From Porogramme epimiltina (Eukaryota > Basidiomycota > Agaricomycetes > Polyporales > Polyporaceae), in contig FTLJ01000136.1 in assembly GCA_900155495.1 (NCBI GenBank), forward strand, positions 1 to 58,432: a stretch of DNA of 58,432 nt, read 5' to 3'. How positions within the stretch are numbered: position 1 is the first letter of the stretch; each line of letters starts with the position of its first letter. Made by a program: the position numbers and the translations under genes. Positions 47,701-58,432 of this stretch are shown piece by piece. The notes beneath the pieces were generated by a model. That model made no database searches. It saw only the letters and a program-made list of their open reading frames with translations, and was not told the DNA's origin.

Positions 47701-48025
47701 TTAGACGCCTGTACTGATGAGTGGATATTCAGTCCAACTGTAAAGAACGAAGTTTGGGTACTACTAGAGGGGTGCAATTTCTGGGGGATGGGAGGCAGAA
47801 TAGCGTTGAATGTAAGGGAGACTATGTTGAACTTGGGTCGATCAGTCGCTTTATAAGCAAGGTATATGCATGTACGTAGGCTACATTACGCCAACCGCAT
47901 CATACTTGATCTGGGCGCGTCACTGCAGAGAATGAATAGACACTCCCTAATACTAATGGAAAAATGTGCGTCGGAAACTCAAACCCTCCGTACAGTGTGG
48001 GAAAACAAGATGCGGGAAAAGTATG

Positions 48026-48770
48026 TGGCCAATGACGACAAAGAGAGTCGTTCTGGGGCGGCGCCACTCTAGCATGGTACAGTACGACCCGAAGGTCGTC
48101 TGGCTAATGGCTCTCTGAGACACGCTCCTCTACGCGGAGCGTCTTATATGAGCAAGCGTGAGGCCAAGGGGAGACTCAATGAGGAAGACTCTGGACACGA
48201 CAAACAAGCAGGCTATAACGCGGGACTGTGAGCACGCAGCTTGTCACTTGAACAGGATCGCCACCATTGTGCCTGTGCACTTCACTGCCCCGGGGCGCGC
48301 CCATGGCCCTCACCGACGCAGGCGCACCGGGCGCTGTGTCCCCGCTGCGCCCGCGCTGCCTTCAGAGAGAACATGTTCTTCACGCTCTCGGTGATCAAGT
48401 TCGTGCGCGATGTGATGGGGAGCCCGTGCTTCCGCTCTTGCTCGCGGTCCTTCATCCACCGCCCCGCGTGGGCGCTCCGCCGCGGGGGTCCGGCCGTGCG
48501 TAGAAGTACGCGCCTAGGGCGACGAGGGTGACGGGGATCGAGCAGTTTCCTGAGGATTTGAACGCGCCCTTGACGGGTGGGAGGTGGGCGTCGAAGGAGT
48601 GCTGCAGCTGCGGTATGCATGCGACGACGAGCCCAGCGAGCATGGCCCCATACGGGGCCATCATAAGCTCGCGAAAGGTCCCCCAGAGCATACGTGGAAC
48701 GCTCGGTGCGCCGGAGGAGAGGCCGCTAGCGCGAGGATGCGGGTGTGGTGCGAGCGGGAGCCCGTTGTGG
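48026..48770 (-). pseudogene. ECM3-like carrier, truncated and broken copy
   Basis: Read on the minus strand, this segment matches the 3' part of the intact carrier gene (52519-53325). Preserved pieces are LWGTFRELMMAPYGAM, LVVACIPQLQHSFDAHLPPV, KGAFKSSGNCSIPVTLVALG, AYFYARPDP, LITESVKNMFSLKAA and, in another frame, FVVSRVFLIESPLGLTLA. Frameshifts separate these pieces, stop codons fall in the last part, and the segment before MMV-type helices is missing. Nothing corresponding to the N-terminal membrane helices (54.8-53.7 kb in the intact gene) is found before regulator 2 begins, so the 5' half has been lost. It cannot make a working transporter. It sits in the left cassette where the intact carrier sits in the right one. 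Confidence 0.85.
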
Positions 48771-49227
48771 TTGTCGGAGCCAGTGCACGGCTCCGAGGCC
48801 TGCGGTAAGGTAGAGCACAACTATGATACGACCACAAGAAATTCAATTGCGTTCTAACACTCACTCAAGCTACGGAGACTACGGTTCTTTACACAGTTGC
48901 CAATGGCAATGCGTTCCTTCGACGTAATAGTACAACTAGGGGCTGTAGTACCGCAAGGATGGGTTGTAGATCTGTACCGTCGGACTCTGGACGACAGCGA
49001 ATATAGGAGACGATACATAGCTTTGTGGCGGTATGGCCATATGATAGTATACGGCAACATAGGTACATGGCAAGGATGAAGTCATGAAAGCGGGCTTTGA
49101 CATGATATTTCGTTGGAGTCTAAACCGTAACAGTTGAGCTGGGTATAAGCTGATCTGAAGAATCTGAAACGAAGATTAACTAAACCTCACCGATGTGTGC
49201 CACTAGGCAAGCTGCACTAAAGGAAGT

Positions 49228-50445
49228 CTACCAATAATGGGGGGGAACATGGCCGTAGATTTGGGGACTTTGGGCATTCCCGGAGGGATAATCCGTCATC
49301 AAAACACCAGCAAGAGGACCACAGGGTCTCAGCGACGGTAAGGGTTGTGTACCCGTTGGGTAAACTCCCGAATCATGAGGAACGATACCCCCAAAATGCG
49401 CCCCAAGGATGCTAAACTCGGACGAAGACTGGTGGGAGATCTGAGAAGGGGGGACGGTGTTACTAGCCTGTGTCGAATTAATATTGTACGCATGTGATGT
49501 GAGAAACCAGTTTTTGACTTACATGTGCATTGAATCCATTGGTCGTATAAGATAACATTGGCGGCTGTTGAAAGTTGACAATGGTAGAGGTGCCTCGATC
49601 TGAGCTCGGACCTGTGTGACATTAAGATATCAGGTATTATATCAATACTACACCTTCGAGGATCCACGACACACAAGGGCTTACCCCAGAGTTCCCCGCC
49701 AAACTGCGGATTAAAAATGACAGGGTCGACTTGGGACGTCAACCTTGTGTCCACTGGCGTTGCATATTGGCGGCTTGGCCGCTTCCGTGGGACATATTGA
49801 CAAGTGTATGAGAGATTTATGGCGATACATCGGGTGCAGGGGCTTTGACGGTTGCATTTCCTCCTCGCTTTTCTACAGTTGGTGCACTAGATATTCATGA
49901 GGAGGACACAGAGAATAATCGATATATCGTCCGTACTGCAGGCACGTAGCGACGTTTATGGTCATTTGCCGCATCATCATATATGCCAGGCGAGCTGTCC
50001 ACTACAAGGTTTTGCCTTTCTGCTATAAAACAGCATATCAGTGACTGGAAAGTACACGTAACACAGAGAAAGCAATAGAAAAGAGATATTGAAGGTGCCC
50101 CAGGCATGATGTAGTGGCATCCTGTTTTCGACAGAGCATAGTCAAAATATTACACCATACCTGAAGCCTCGTGGTCTTGCCAGTATTCAGCAAAGTGCTG
50201 AGGACCAGTTGAAAGTACTGATTTACTGGGCCTGTCCGCGAGATGTGCTACAGGATAATCATCATAATGATATCAGATAGGAGTAGCTACGCATTTGACG
50301 AACAATTACCTTGCCCGCTGCCCCTATGACAATCTACTGAGTCTTGACATGAACTGATTGAGGTGGAGTTTGGGGCTACTGCTTGAAATGGGCGCTGAGC
50401 CTGTGCAAGCTGCGGATGGTAGCACGGAAGAGAAGGCGGGTGCAT
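49228..50445 (-). CDS. Small Zn(II)2Cys6 regulator 2 (right copy of duplicated cassette)
   Basis: Six exons (50445-50310, 50247-50161, 50022-49937, 49886-49685, 49611-49523, 49467-49228) give 279 residues. The zinc cluster begins at residue 104, at an exon start after HKRRYVPA: CTNCRKARRKCNRQSPCTRC, closed by TCQYVPRKRPSRQ. The triplet TAG before the first Cys is the splice acceptor, not a stop. N-terminal and C-terminal parts are Ser/Gln/Pro-rich (TSTIVNFQQPPMLSYTTNGF, HFGGIVPHDSGVYPTGTQPL) and end with VPPHYW. It is paralogous to the gene at 43003-44274, with one extra intron in the C-terminal part. It should be a nuclear regulator. The intact carrier gene lies 2 kb upstream in the same orientation, so the carrier is a possible target; that is inferred from position only. 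A foldback element sits 89 bp before its ATG. Confidence 0.82.
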
Positions 50446-50482
50446 TGTGTTCTGGGGTGGGATGGAACCATGGTGAGCGCAC

Positions 50483-50490
50483 TTTATATA
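50483..50490 (-). promoter_or_regulatory. Candidate TATA box of regulator 2
   Basis: TATATAAA on the minus strand lies 38 bp before the ATG at 50445, between the start codon and the foldback element. Confidence 0.45.
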
Positions 50491-50533
50491 TGTGTAGGTA
50501 GCGGAGGTCTATGGGCCGATCGGTAGGGAATAT

Positions 50534-50806
50534 GCGAGGCCGTATACATGGGCACCTGAAGTGATGGAGGGAGGAAGTTTGGTGTCGTCGGAGGGGCGGA
50601 GTCGCTATTCCCATGTCTCCGCCACAGAAGCCGGGTCTACTTAGGAAGTGGCGGGAGGAAGCAAGTTGGTGTCGTCGGAGACCTGGGAATGGCGGGCCCC
50701 CGACACAGGCTTGTGTGGCGGACGCCTGGGAATGGCGGCTCCGCCCCTTCGACAACACCAAACTTCCTCCCTCCATCACTTCAGGTGCCCATGTATACGG
50801 CCTCGC
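50534..50806. mobile_element. Foldback (MITE-like) inverted-repeat element
   Basis: Two arms of about 104 bp (50534-50637 and 50703-50806) are inverted copies of each other. The outer 52 bp, from GCGAGGCCGTATAC to the end of TTTGGTGT, match perfectly; the inner half has about a dozen mismatches. The loop is about 65 bp and contains a further partial copy of the GGAGGAAG...GTCGTCGGAG motif. No coding capacity is present. A target-site duplication is not obvious from the flanks (GGGAATAT against CAACCGTG). The structure fits a non-autonomous foldback transposon; a locally formed palindrome is the alternative. It lies in the upstream region of regulator 2 and has no counterpart upstream of regulator 1. 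Confidence 0.72.
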
Positions 50807-51392
50807 CAACCGTGGCTTCCACAATTGTGATACAAAACGGCGGGGGCGGACCGCCGCCGCCCGCCCCCAGCTCTACGAACACGGTGCATATGTCGCCTAT
50901 TCCGTGGTCCAGGACGTGTGATAAACGTCTTGTAAACCTGTTGTAGAACAAGATATATAGCAATTGGGCTCGCGTTGTAAAACCGGGGTCCGGCACGATG
51001 CACCTGCGCACGTTTCTGGGGTTCTCAGAGGACCTGCCCGCTGCGCGTCTGTGACGGCGCGCCGTAGCGCTGCGCACCCGCCGTGCGCCCTCACGCCCGC
51101 TGTGCGCCCTGTGTGTACACCTCGCCCCCTCTCTGAAATTCGTACTAGAAGCACGCCAGCTGCCAATCTTCATTTGTGCTACCAGTGCGATCCGGGGATG
51201 ACCTCCACCTGAGCCGCGAATCTGAGACTTCTATCATAGCCCATTTTCAGACTCATGGCTATATATCCTCCAAGTGCGCTTGCATCTCGACATTCCTCGG
51301 AATAAAAGTATCCTATTGTACCAGCTATCATCACCTCTTGCAATCCCGCCCATTCTCGTTTTCTAGGTATATTGCAACTACATTCTCGCCTC

Positions 51393-51455
51393 GTGAATGA
51401 TCCCGATACGCCTTGTTTTTGTGAATGATCCCGATACGCCGGGTACTTGTTTTTG
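51393..51455. repeat. Imperfect tandem duplication, about 30 bp
   Basis: GTGAATGATCCCGATACGCC occurs at 51393 and again at 51421; each copy is followed by TTGTTTTT, the second after a seven-base addition (GGGTACT). It lies in the spacer of the right cassette and has no evident function. Confidence 0.85.
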
Positions 51456-51906
51456 TGCAGTGCTAGTGCTTGATCATGACCTTCTCCACCTACCACATGC
51501 CCTCAACATTGCATCCACATACGTATTAGGAACTTGTGTGAGCTTTACCGCGGCCTGTCATCATGACCCCCAACGAACGGCCCATTGCGATCCTGATCCA
51601 CCCACTGTATCGTTCGCCTCACACATCCAGCCCGATCGCGTCCTTGCGTCGTGCTTAAGTCTCTCTCTCCCCCTCCTTCATGCGACAGCAGGAGGTCTGT
51701 TACGCTTCACCTCTTCCCCACACTGTCTTACCGCTCCTTCTCATCGTCGTTACCTCCACTATCATAGGGCCCACAAGATCGGATCCAATCATCTTTTCCA
51801 CCACTGCTCTCAGGCCCAAGACTACACACACGCGCACTCCACGCATGGCCAAAACCTTACGCCATTCGAATAACGCGATCGCAGTGCGAACAGTAGTGGC
51901 CCGTGT

Positions 51907-52240
51907 GCAGCGGCGCGAGCGGTGATCAAAACGTCCATCCTCCATCGTCGCAGCGATGTCTACGGCAATGGTGTGCGCGCCAGCTCTCTGCGCCGCGCGC
52001 ACCCGCGGGCCACTCCCACCCCGCGAGCCGCGGCTACTCTACAGGGACCAGAACAGGTGGGCGTGCCTCCACGTTCGGGGCCGAGCGCCCCGCGCTGCGC
52101 CGCCCGTCGCGCTTCTGCGGCTCAGAAATGGAGGGGGTCGGAGAAAGGAAGCGAATGTTGTCGAACCTGTCCCGTTTGGGAAGGCGGCATGACGTCACCA
52201 CAAGGCCGCATAAAGCCCGAGAAAGACGGGCCATTAGGCG
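51907..52240. repeat. Duplicated spacer, right copy
   Basis: This is the counterpart of 46541-46811 and 47576-47700, in the same order and orientation but without the roughly 765-bp segment between them. It includes the shared TGACGTCA palindrome at 52191. It ends about 260 bp before the 3' end of the intact carrier gene. Confidence 0.75.
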
Positions 52241-52501
52241 CGTATACCAATCACCGGGCATTCGCAGTCGAGCAGGTGGGTGAAAGGGTCAAGTTTGGGT
52301 GTTGAGGGAAGCGGAAATTTAGCTAGTCAGCAGAATAGGACATGTTGGTCTTGACAAGCAAAGCATCTATATAGATTACACCAATTGTGAGAGACTTGGT
52401 CTAGACACATGCTTGGTCCGTGAATGGATAGATACCCCGAAGAGAAATATGCATTGGAGACGTACAGCCCCGTACTATGCAAACAAACAACACGCAAAGG
52501 A

Positions 52502-54822
52502 TCATAGCTTCGAGAGTATGAGACCAATGACGACGAAGAGAATCGTCGAGGGCGGCGTCACGACGCAGTACGACCAGAAGATCGTCCGGCTAATCAGCCT
52601 CTCAAACGCATCCCCAGACGCCGCTTGTGTGATCTGCGCAAGCGTGAGCGCAGGAGGCGACGCGATGAGAAGGACGTTCGACACAACAAAGACGGGGCTG
52701 TGGGAGGTGACCATCAGCAGGCACCCAGAAAGGACAAAAAAGGGATACGCACTCTGCAAAGACTTCCTGCAAGTCAAACTTGGTCGAGACCACCATGAGC
52801 GGGAGGAGCACCACAGGCGTGATGATCATCCGCGACAAGATCGCGACCACCACTGTACGCGTCTCCCCAGGGCGCGCCGCGGGCTTCGCCGACGCAGGCG
52901 CACCCAGCGCGCTCTCGCTGCGCGCCGGCGCAGCCTTGATCGAGAACATGTCCTTCACGCTCTCGATGAGCAAGCTCGTGCGCGACGCGCTGCGCAGCCC
53001 CCGCTCCCGCTCTCTCAGGCGCTCCGCGCGCGCGCGCTCCTCCGCGGGGTCCGGCGGGGCGTAGAAGTACGCGCCGAGGACGACGAGGGTGACGGGGATC
53101 GAGCAGTTGCCCGCGGACGCGAGCGCGCCCTTGACGGGCGGGAGGTGCGCGTCGAGCGCGTGCTGCAGGGGCGGGATGCAGGCGACGACGAGCGAGGCGA
53201 GCGCGGCCCAGAGCGGGACGGTCATGAACTCGCGGAAGGTGCCCCAGAGGCGCTGCGTGCGCCGTGCGGCGCGGCGGCGGAGGGACTGCCAGCGCGAGGA
53301 CGTGGGTGCGGTGCGGGCGCGGCGGCCGGGCGGGAGGGTGTTCTCGTCGTCTTCGTCTTCGTCATCGGCAAGGCCGCCGACGGGCTCGTCATCGTAGTCG
53401 GTCGCCGCGGCGGAGGCCGACCGGGAGGCGGTGGGGAGGGCGCTTGCGGAGAGGTTCGGCGTGTTTGGGAAGGAGTAGAAGAACTTGCGGCCACGGGCGT
53501 CCTCGACCGTCAGCCCCGGATTGGAGGGGCCCTGCGCGATGGTGCGCGAGTCGTCTGAGGACACAGACGGGGAGGACTTCCTCCGAGGGACGATGGCTGC
53601 GTCCGCGGCCGGGGGCGGCAGGTCTTCAGAGCTCGCGGGGGAGTCTGCTGCGGCGCGGGCTGCTTCTGCCTCCTCTGCTTCTGTCCCCTCTGGGTCCGCT
53701 TGTGATAGAAGGCGAACTCCGTAGCTCCATCGGACCTAGAGCGGACATGAGATGGTTAATTGAGAGGAGGCGTGACCGCGCGTACCACCATGCCCAACGT
53801 CGAGTACAGGACGAGATACGTCAGAGCCCGACCGACCATGGCGTTCTTGTTGTCGTCCGCGTCCCACTTCAAACCAGGAACCGTCACGACGAGACTTTGC
53901 ATCAGCGCTATTGGCAGCGAGTTCGAGTTCATGAACATGGAGGCCGCAATGGCAAACGACCTGCACGGCGTAGCGCATATAAGCGGTGTGAAGGGCCAGC
54001 GCAGTGCATGAATGACGTACCTTTGGGACTTCTTCAACCTCATGATGGTGCCAAGAATGTAGGCGACGATCATGGACACTGCGGTCGTCAGGACGAAGAC
54101 GATAGGGATAATCCATAGTTCTCGTAGTTTTGCTGAGAGAGGCGCGTGTCGGTCGTAGAATTAGGAAAAACGGCATGTAATACTCACCTGGCGAGAGGAA
54201 AAACGCGACTTTTGAGAACAGCAGGGATGGGGTGAATATTGAGACATTGAGGCGGTTGAGTTTCTTCAGGGGCAGGTCAGTTGTGAGTCCACAATGATAA
54301 GCACGGAGCACGGAAGCCCGAAGGCAAAATGAATGAAGTGAAGGGAACGTGCGGGTTGCCGCTCTTAGCAGGCATGGAAGCAAAGAGTCCGTACACAGCA
54401 ATACAGTGCCTCTGAATCCTGAGAATGGCTACGAGCACCTGTGCAGGTGTTTTCCAACTATCCCCACGGATGTGGACCGCGCCTATGCGGTTTCCACCTC
54501 CCCGATATCCATAGTCCACCGCGAGGACACCAGCCGGGTAGCATGCATAGCATATACCCACCCCACCCGCACTTGAACTCAGACCCAAAGATGACGCGTC
54601 GGGTCAAGCTATACGAGACAGAACGCACCTTCTGAGTATTCCTGTCAAGGATGCCCTTCCGGGCAAGGATGTACCCTGCTAAACATACGATAAAGACCTC
54701 GAGGATCGACTAAGAGGAGCGTGACGGTCAGGGTGCGGCTCGACTAGTAGCAAAAAGCTCTCGCGTACGTTAAAGGTAGTCTGGAGGAGAGGGCCGATAG
54801 GTGTTCCGGAGCCTGGTGCCAT
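52502..54822 (-). CDS. ECM3-like membrane transport protein (auxin efflux carrier family)
   Basis: This gene belongs to the auxin-efflux-carrier (Mem_trans) family, represented in yeast by ECM3 and YLR152C; in fungi it is thought to sit in the ER or plasma membrane. The start MAPGSGTPIGPLLQTTFN is spliced to VFIVCLAGYILARKGILD, then KLNRLNVSIFTPSLLFSKVA, LWIIPIVFVLTTAVSMIVAY and SFAIAASMFMNSNSLPIALM, which are the N-terminal helices with the family's asparagine-containing 'NSNSLPIAL' signature. A long hydrophilic loop rich in Ser, Asp and Arg follows (about 53.7-53.3 kb). The C-terminal helices then begin with LWGTFREFMTVPLWAALASL and continue through KGALASAGNCSIPVTLVVLG, RMIITPVVLLPLMVV and TIFWSYCVVTPPSTILFVVI. 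The stop is at 52502. All parts are present and in frame after splicing. A broken copy lies at 48026-48770. Confidence 0.9.
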
Positions 54823-57272
54823 GCAAGAGAGAGTAGCGAGGCGGTAGTGACTAGCTTCGGCGGACACGGAGGGGGCAGAGGGGGCGAAAGGCTCGAGATA
54901 CGAGCGCGGCAGGGAGGTGGTGGTGGCGGAGAGAGGCAGGAAAGCGGTGGCAGGCGGGAGAGCCTTGGAGGGGTGGCATAGTTAAGGAGCGTGTGGCGTC
55001 AGAGGCGACCCGGCTCGGTCCCAGAGAGAACGCAGATCCGATCACCCGAGGCCCAGCCCGCCACGCGATGCCTGATAAGATAGCCCGCCCGCGCACGTTC
55101 TTCGGGTTCCCCATAGATTATCGCGCCCTGTTCGGGGGTCCCGGCGAGTCCCGGGCCCGCCTCGCGCGTATGCGCCCCGCGTTCTGCATACAGCGGTAGA
55201 AGTTGCAGAACCCGTCGCGTATTGTAGGGCCCATAGAGCTCGTCGCCAGAGCCTCGGCGGCGCACGGACGCTCGGTCGACCCGCACCACATATGGGCACT
55301 GGGGCGGAAGCGAAGAGGGGCGCACCGTTCCCCGCCGGTCGGAGACTTGGGCGCGCCAAGATCGACGTCGAGGCTCGGGTCTCCTCGCGCTCCACCAGAG
55401 CGGTACCCCACCCTACCTGTGCTGCATCGCCATCAGCTCCACTTCCTCCTCGCATACGCAGGCCCAGCTCATTGGCACGGCCCCTGTGTAAACGAGTGCT
55501 TGGGCGTGCTGGTCAGAGGTCAGCGTACGCACCCAGCGCTGCTATCTCATTGAACGCATAGCTCCGCACAAAGTTTGACAGGCCAGCCGATCGAGCGAAC
55601 GATCGAGCCCGCACACACGGTCGCCGCTCTGGCACCTTCTCGCCGCACAGCTGACGTCCGCAGTCCAAGCTCAAGGGGGGCTGCGCACACAGGTTGAACA
55701 ATAGTATTACTCAGAGGCCCCTTATACAAGCATATACCTCTATATGTAGCTAGGCTCAAGGAAGAATAGAGGTATATGTCAGGATCGGGCCCGTTTGCAA
55801 GAAAGTATAGTTTTCGACCTCACCTAAAAGGCCCCTTCAACCCTTTCGTATTGTGTCAACACGTCAACGTACAGGAAATGGAATGCGCCATCCCCCTTCG
55901 CCCCCAGCGCCCTTCGGTATGGCGTGATCACAATCGTGCCGAGGAGGCCCGAAAACACCCCCTCAATACTGCTCTCCTGTCTACCAGCAGGACAAATTCG
56001 GACCGTCAGCCGCCCGCCCGCCTCCTGTCCATCAGAACCTCCCGTCTGTGCGCGGGAGCTCGCAGCTTGCGCACAAAGCTACGAACGAATACCAGCAAAA
56101 GGGGCGCACGAGTCTGGGCTATGACGTAGGACCCGCGCGTATTTGTAATGGAGCGGGTAGATCTCGAGTGCCTAACAGTACAGCGGAGTTAGGGAAGTGT
56201 GGTCGGGGGACGCGGGAGCAAAACCCGACCGTCCACGGACGAATGCTTGGGTAGCCGCTTCATGGAGAAGGGAGGAGGTCCCACCAGGAGAAGCGTGAAT
56301 GTGGTCGCGCGATCACACGAGGGGTCAAATGACGCACGGGGAGGTTGGCGCGGCAGCGTCGCGGGCGATGGGGGAATCCCCCCAGCTTCCTCGGATATGG
56401 AGAAGACGGAGGGGCCGCGGCGGCCCCATGCGGCGCGGGAAGATGGGAGCTCGCGCCGACGCTCGCGAGTAACGGGGCAAGAAGGGGGCGCGTGCTGAGG
56501 CGGGGNNGGGCTGGAAATGGTCAGCGAACGTTCTGGCGATCTCGGACGACGACTTACGTGTAAGAACGCCTCGTGTGCCTACCAAGAGCTGCGTTGGAGA
56601 GAACGAGCTGTTGAGACGATGGTGTTGAGCACCGCCGGGGAGAGGCACGTCGGGCCGCACGAAGACCAGCGCGGGCGCTGTTGCGGACGCATGCAATGCG
56701 AGCAGGTATTTGTATCCCGCCGGACGTCATCGCCGCCCTAAGCGAGGGCGGCCTTTCCTAGATGCGGGGAGGAGCGCATAAGCAATACAGTCGGACCCAG
56801 AGTGCAGGGAACGGATTGGCGCTGCGGGGGTGATGTGGTGGCTAAGACACGGCCGTCTACAGGACCTACAACCGCAATTGGCGGGCGTGCTCAGAGTGCC
56901 GGGACGTGTCGCGCTTACGTGCGCCGTTTGACTACCCCGAGGCTCGGATTCCGGATATTTCAACGGTCGCCGGACGCCGAAAGAACTTAGAAGGGCAGCG
57001 CCCTGTGCGGCAACCTTCTGCTCCCGGGAGATCGCGCCCAAGGAAACGCCCTCCGTGGCGCGTGGTGGGTGCGATGTCGGGCGGGGAACGCTGCGGGTGG
57101 TGGCGGTCAGGCGAGATGCGGCGAAGCCAGCGTACATAAGTACGACGTATAGCGCACCACATTCCCTCCTTCGCTGGCAGGTCTAATGCTCGCGGCCCTC
57201 GCTGGCCTGGCCTCCAGCTGGTCCAGGGGGTACCGGGGTGGTAGCCCCCGCTGGGGAACTCAGGGTGCGAGG
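54823..57272. other. GC-rich stretch with no recognisable gene
   Basis: Many overlapping open frames run on both strands and none resembles a known family. Two unknown bases (NN at 56506-56507) mark an assembly gap or masked positions, so frames crossing it are not reliable. The first 100-200 bp should contain the promoter of the carrier gene. Confidence 0.5.
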
Positions 57273-58432
57273 TTAGGTAATGCGCCGTGGGCGAGCGGAG
57301 AATTTGACGGAGCGCGTAAATACTCCGCACGCCCCCCATGAGCTCTTGAGCCACCTACGCGCTGAGTGTGGAATGCGCGGTGCCGCGTGGAACCTGCCCA
57401 TAAAGTAGGCTCTAACTCGCGTGCGGGGCGGGGATCTCCCTGGGCAAGCGCACCCGGGTAATGACTGCCTTCTGCAGATTGAGGAGGCGGGCCAGGACGG
57501 TGGAGGTGCGCAGAACATAGCGCGGCGCGTGGGAGGGGACGATCGGCATAAGGGCGACCGTAGCCGCAAGGGCGTTCGCGCCGACGGGTGCGGAAGAGGG
57601 CCGGGGAATCGTGGAGGTATCAGAAGATCCATCGTGACATATCGTGTGCATGGAAGACCGAGGCGCCGTCACCCATTGGGGCGGAGTAGGACAAGAGGGC
57701 CTCTGGGCGGGAGATACAGAGGCTCTTTGCGCGGCCCTCCTGCGCCCAGTGTTCTCCGCCCGTGGGCTGTCTCGACCTCAGCCGTCTCCGACTCGACTGG
57801 GCTTGTACCTGGGGCCCTGTCGTTTTCTGTCAGTCTGGGCTTGAACCTCGACATACACCGCTCCACGACATACCTCTGCCCCATTTCCTCGTGCTGCTGC
57901 CTCGTCAGGAAAGGCCCTCGGAGAACCGCCCACACAGACCCAATGGCCGGCTGCGCGTCGCGCTGGAGGAGGGCTTAGACGACCGTTAGACGCCCAATCC
58001 CGGTGCGGAACTTGGCTCTCAGCTTGTGCTCCGTACATTCCCACGTGCGCTCTCTTCGAACTCCCCTAACATCAATCCTCGTCCCGCTGCCTCCGCCGAC
58101 AAATTTCTGGTGAGTGTGTTCCTCGTATACGGCCGAATCGAGGAGGAAGGGTCGCCGAGGGTCTGCGGTGAGCAAGAAGCGGAGCGTGGTCGAGTTCGGC
58201 GCGCGAAGGAGGGAGCAGTCGTCGCGCGGTTCTGGCGGCGACGATTCGGAAACGACGATTTGAGTCGGAGTGAGATGCGCTCCCCACCGCCGCCTGCTCC
58301 GCCTCGGGTGCGCCATCGCGCCCTCCTCGACGCCGCTCAACCTCTCCCCATCGTCCCCGACGGCCTCTCCGCTCTCGCAACGTGCTCGACGATGGCTGAC
58401 CGCCCCCGCCCCCGCCAGGTCACCTGCCGCCC
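57273..58432. other. Right edge of the window, possible unrecognised gene(s)
   Basis: Several minus-strand frames (58340-57975, 57935-57669, 57672-57412) have protein-like composition, for example HTICHDGSSDTST and RYVLRTSTVLARLLNLQ, and could be exons of one gene, but I could not join them with confidence and recognise no family. On the plus strand an ATG at about 58392 (MADRPRPRQVTCR) runs off the end and could start a gene outside the window. Confidence 0.3.

Noticed and set aside
49887..49895. A TAG stop just before the zinc cluster of regulator 2, suggesting a pseudogene
   Set aside because: The TAG is the 3' splice site; the paralogue has CAG at the same place, and splicing there gives a closed frame of 279 residues.
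1..58432. tRNA or rRNA genes, CRISPR arrays, retrotransposon open frames
   Set aside because: I looked for T-loop-like motifs, regularly spaced repeats and reverse transcriptase or integrase motifs; none was convincing. A dedicated tRNA search would be more sensitive than reading by eye.

Overview
The window is nuclear DNA of a filamentous basidiomycete, most likely an Agaricomycete close to the Polyporales. The evidence is as follows: genes are broken by many short GT-AG introns (mostly 50-75 nt); GC content is high; the gene families are typical of these fungi (DUF6533 membrane protein, F-box and RNI-like leucine-rich-repeat proteins, ECM3-like auxin-efflux-carrier protein, Zn(II)2Cys6 regulators, class II P450). 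There are no operons, ribosome binding sites, CRISPR arrays or phage genes, and I found no tRNA or rRNA gene. Gene models were built by hand from reading frame, splice sites and family resemblance. Coordinates give the outer limits of the coding region, introns included; exons are listed where I could close the reading frame.

Layout. 81-424 holds the 3' end of a short-chain dehydrogenase. 425-6317 is GC-rich and shows no recognisable gene. 6.3-23.9 kb is entirely minus-strand and membrane-related: a single-pass membrane protein, a large ABCC transporter (YBT1-like), an Asn-rich single-pass membrane protein, a second and third member of the first membrane-protein family, and a DUF6533 protein. 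24.2-25.1 kb carries the exosome subunit RRP46. 26.0-31.0 kb is a small metabolic-looking group: two tandem paralogous dehydrogenases facing a cytochrome P450. 31.9-37.8 kb is housekeeping or regulatory: an F-box protein, TFIIE alpha and a leucine-rich-repeat protein. 39-42.5 kb has a Zn(II)2Cys6 factor and the mitochondrial p32/MAM33 protein.

43.0-54.8 kb is the most unusual part. A cassette made of a small Zn(II)2Cys6 regulator, a spacer and an ECM3-like carrier gene occurs twice in the same orientation. The right-hand copy has an intact carrier (52502-54822). In the left-hand copy the carrier survives only as a broken 3' fragment (about 48026-48770), while both regulator copies are open and share their core exon structure. 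A 273-bp foldback element with roughly 104-bp arms sits just upstream of the right-hand regulator. 54.9-58.4 kb is again GC-rich with no recognisable gene and contains a two-base gap (NN) at 56506-56507.
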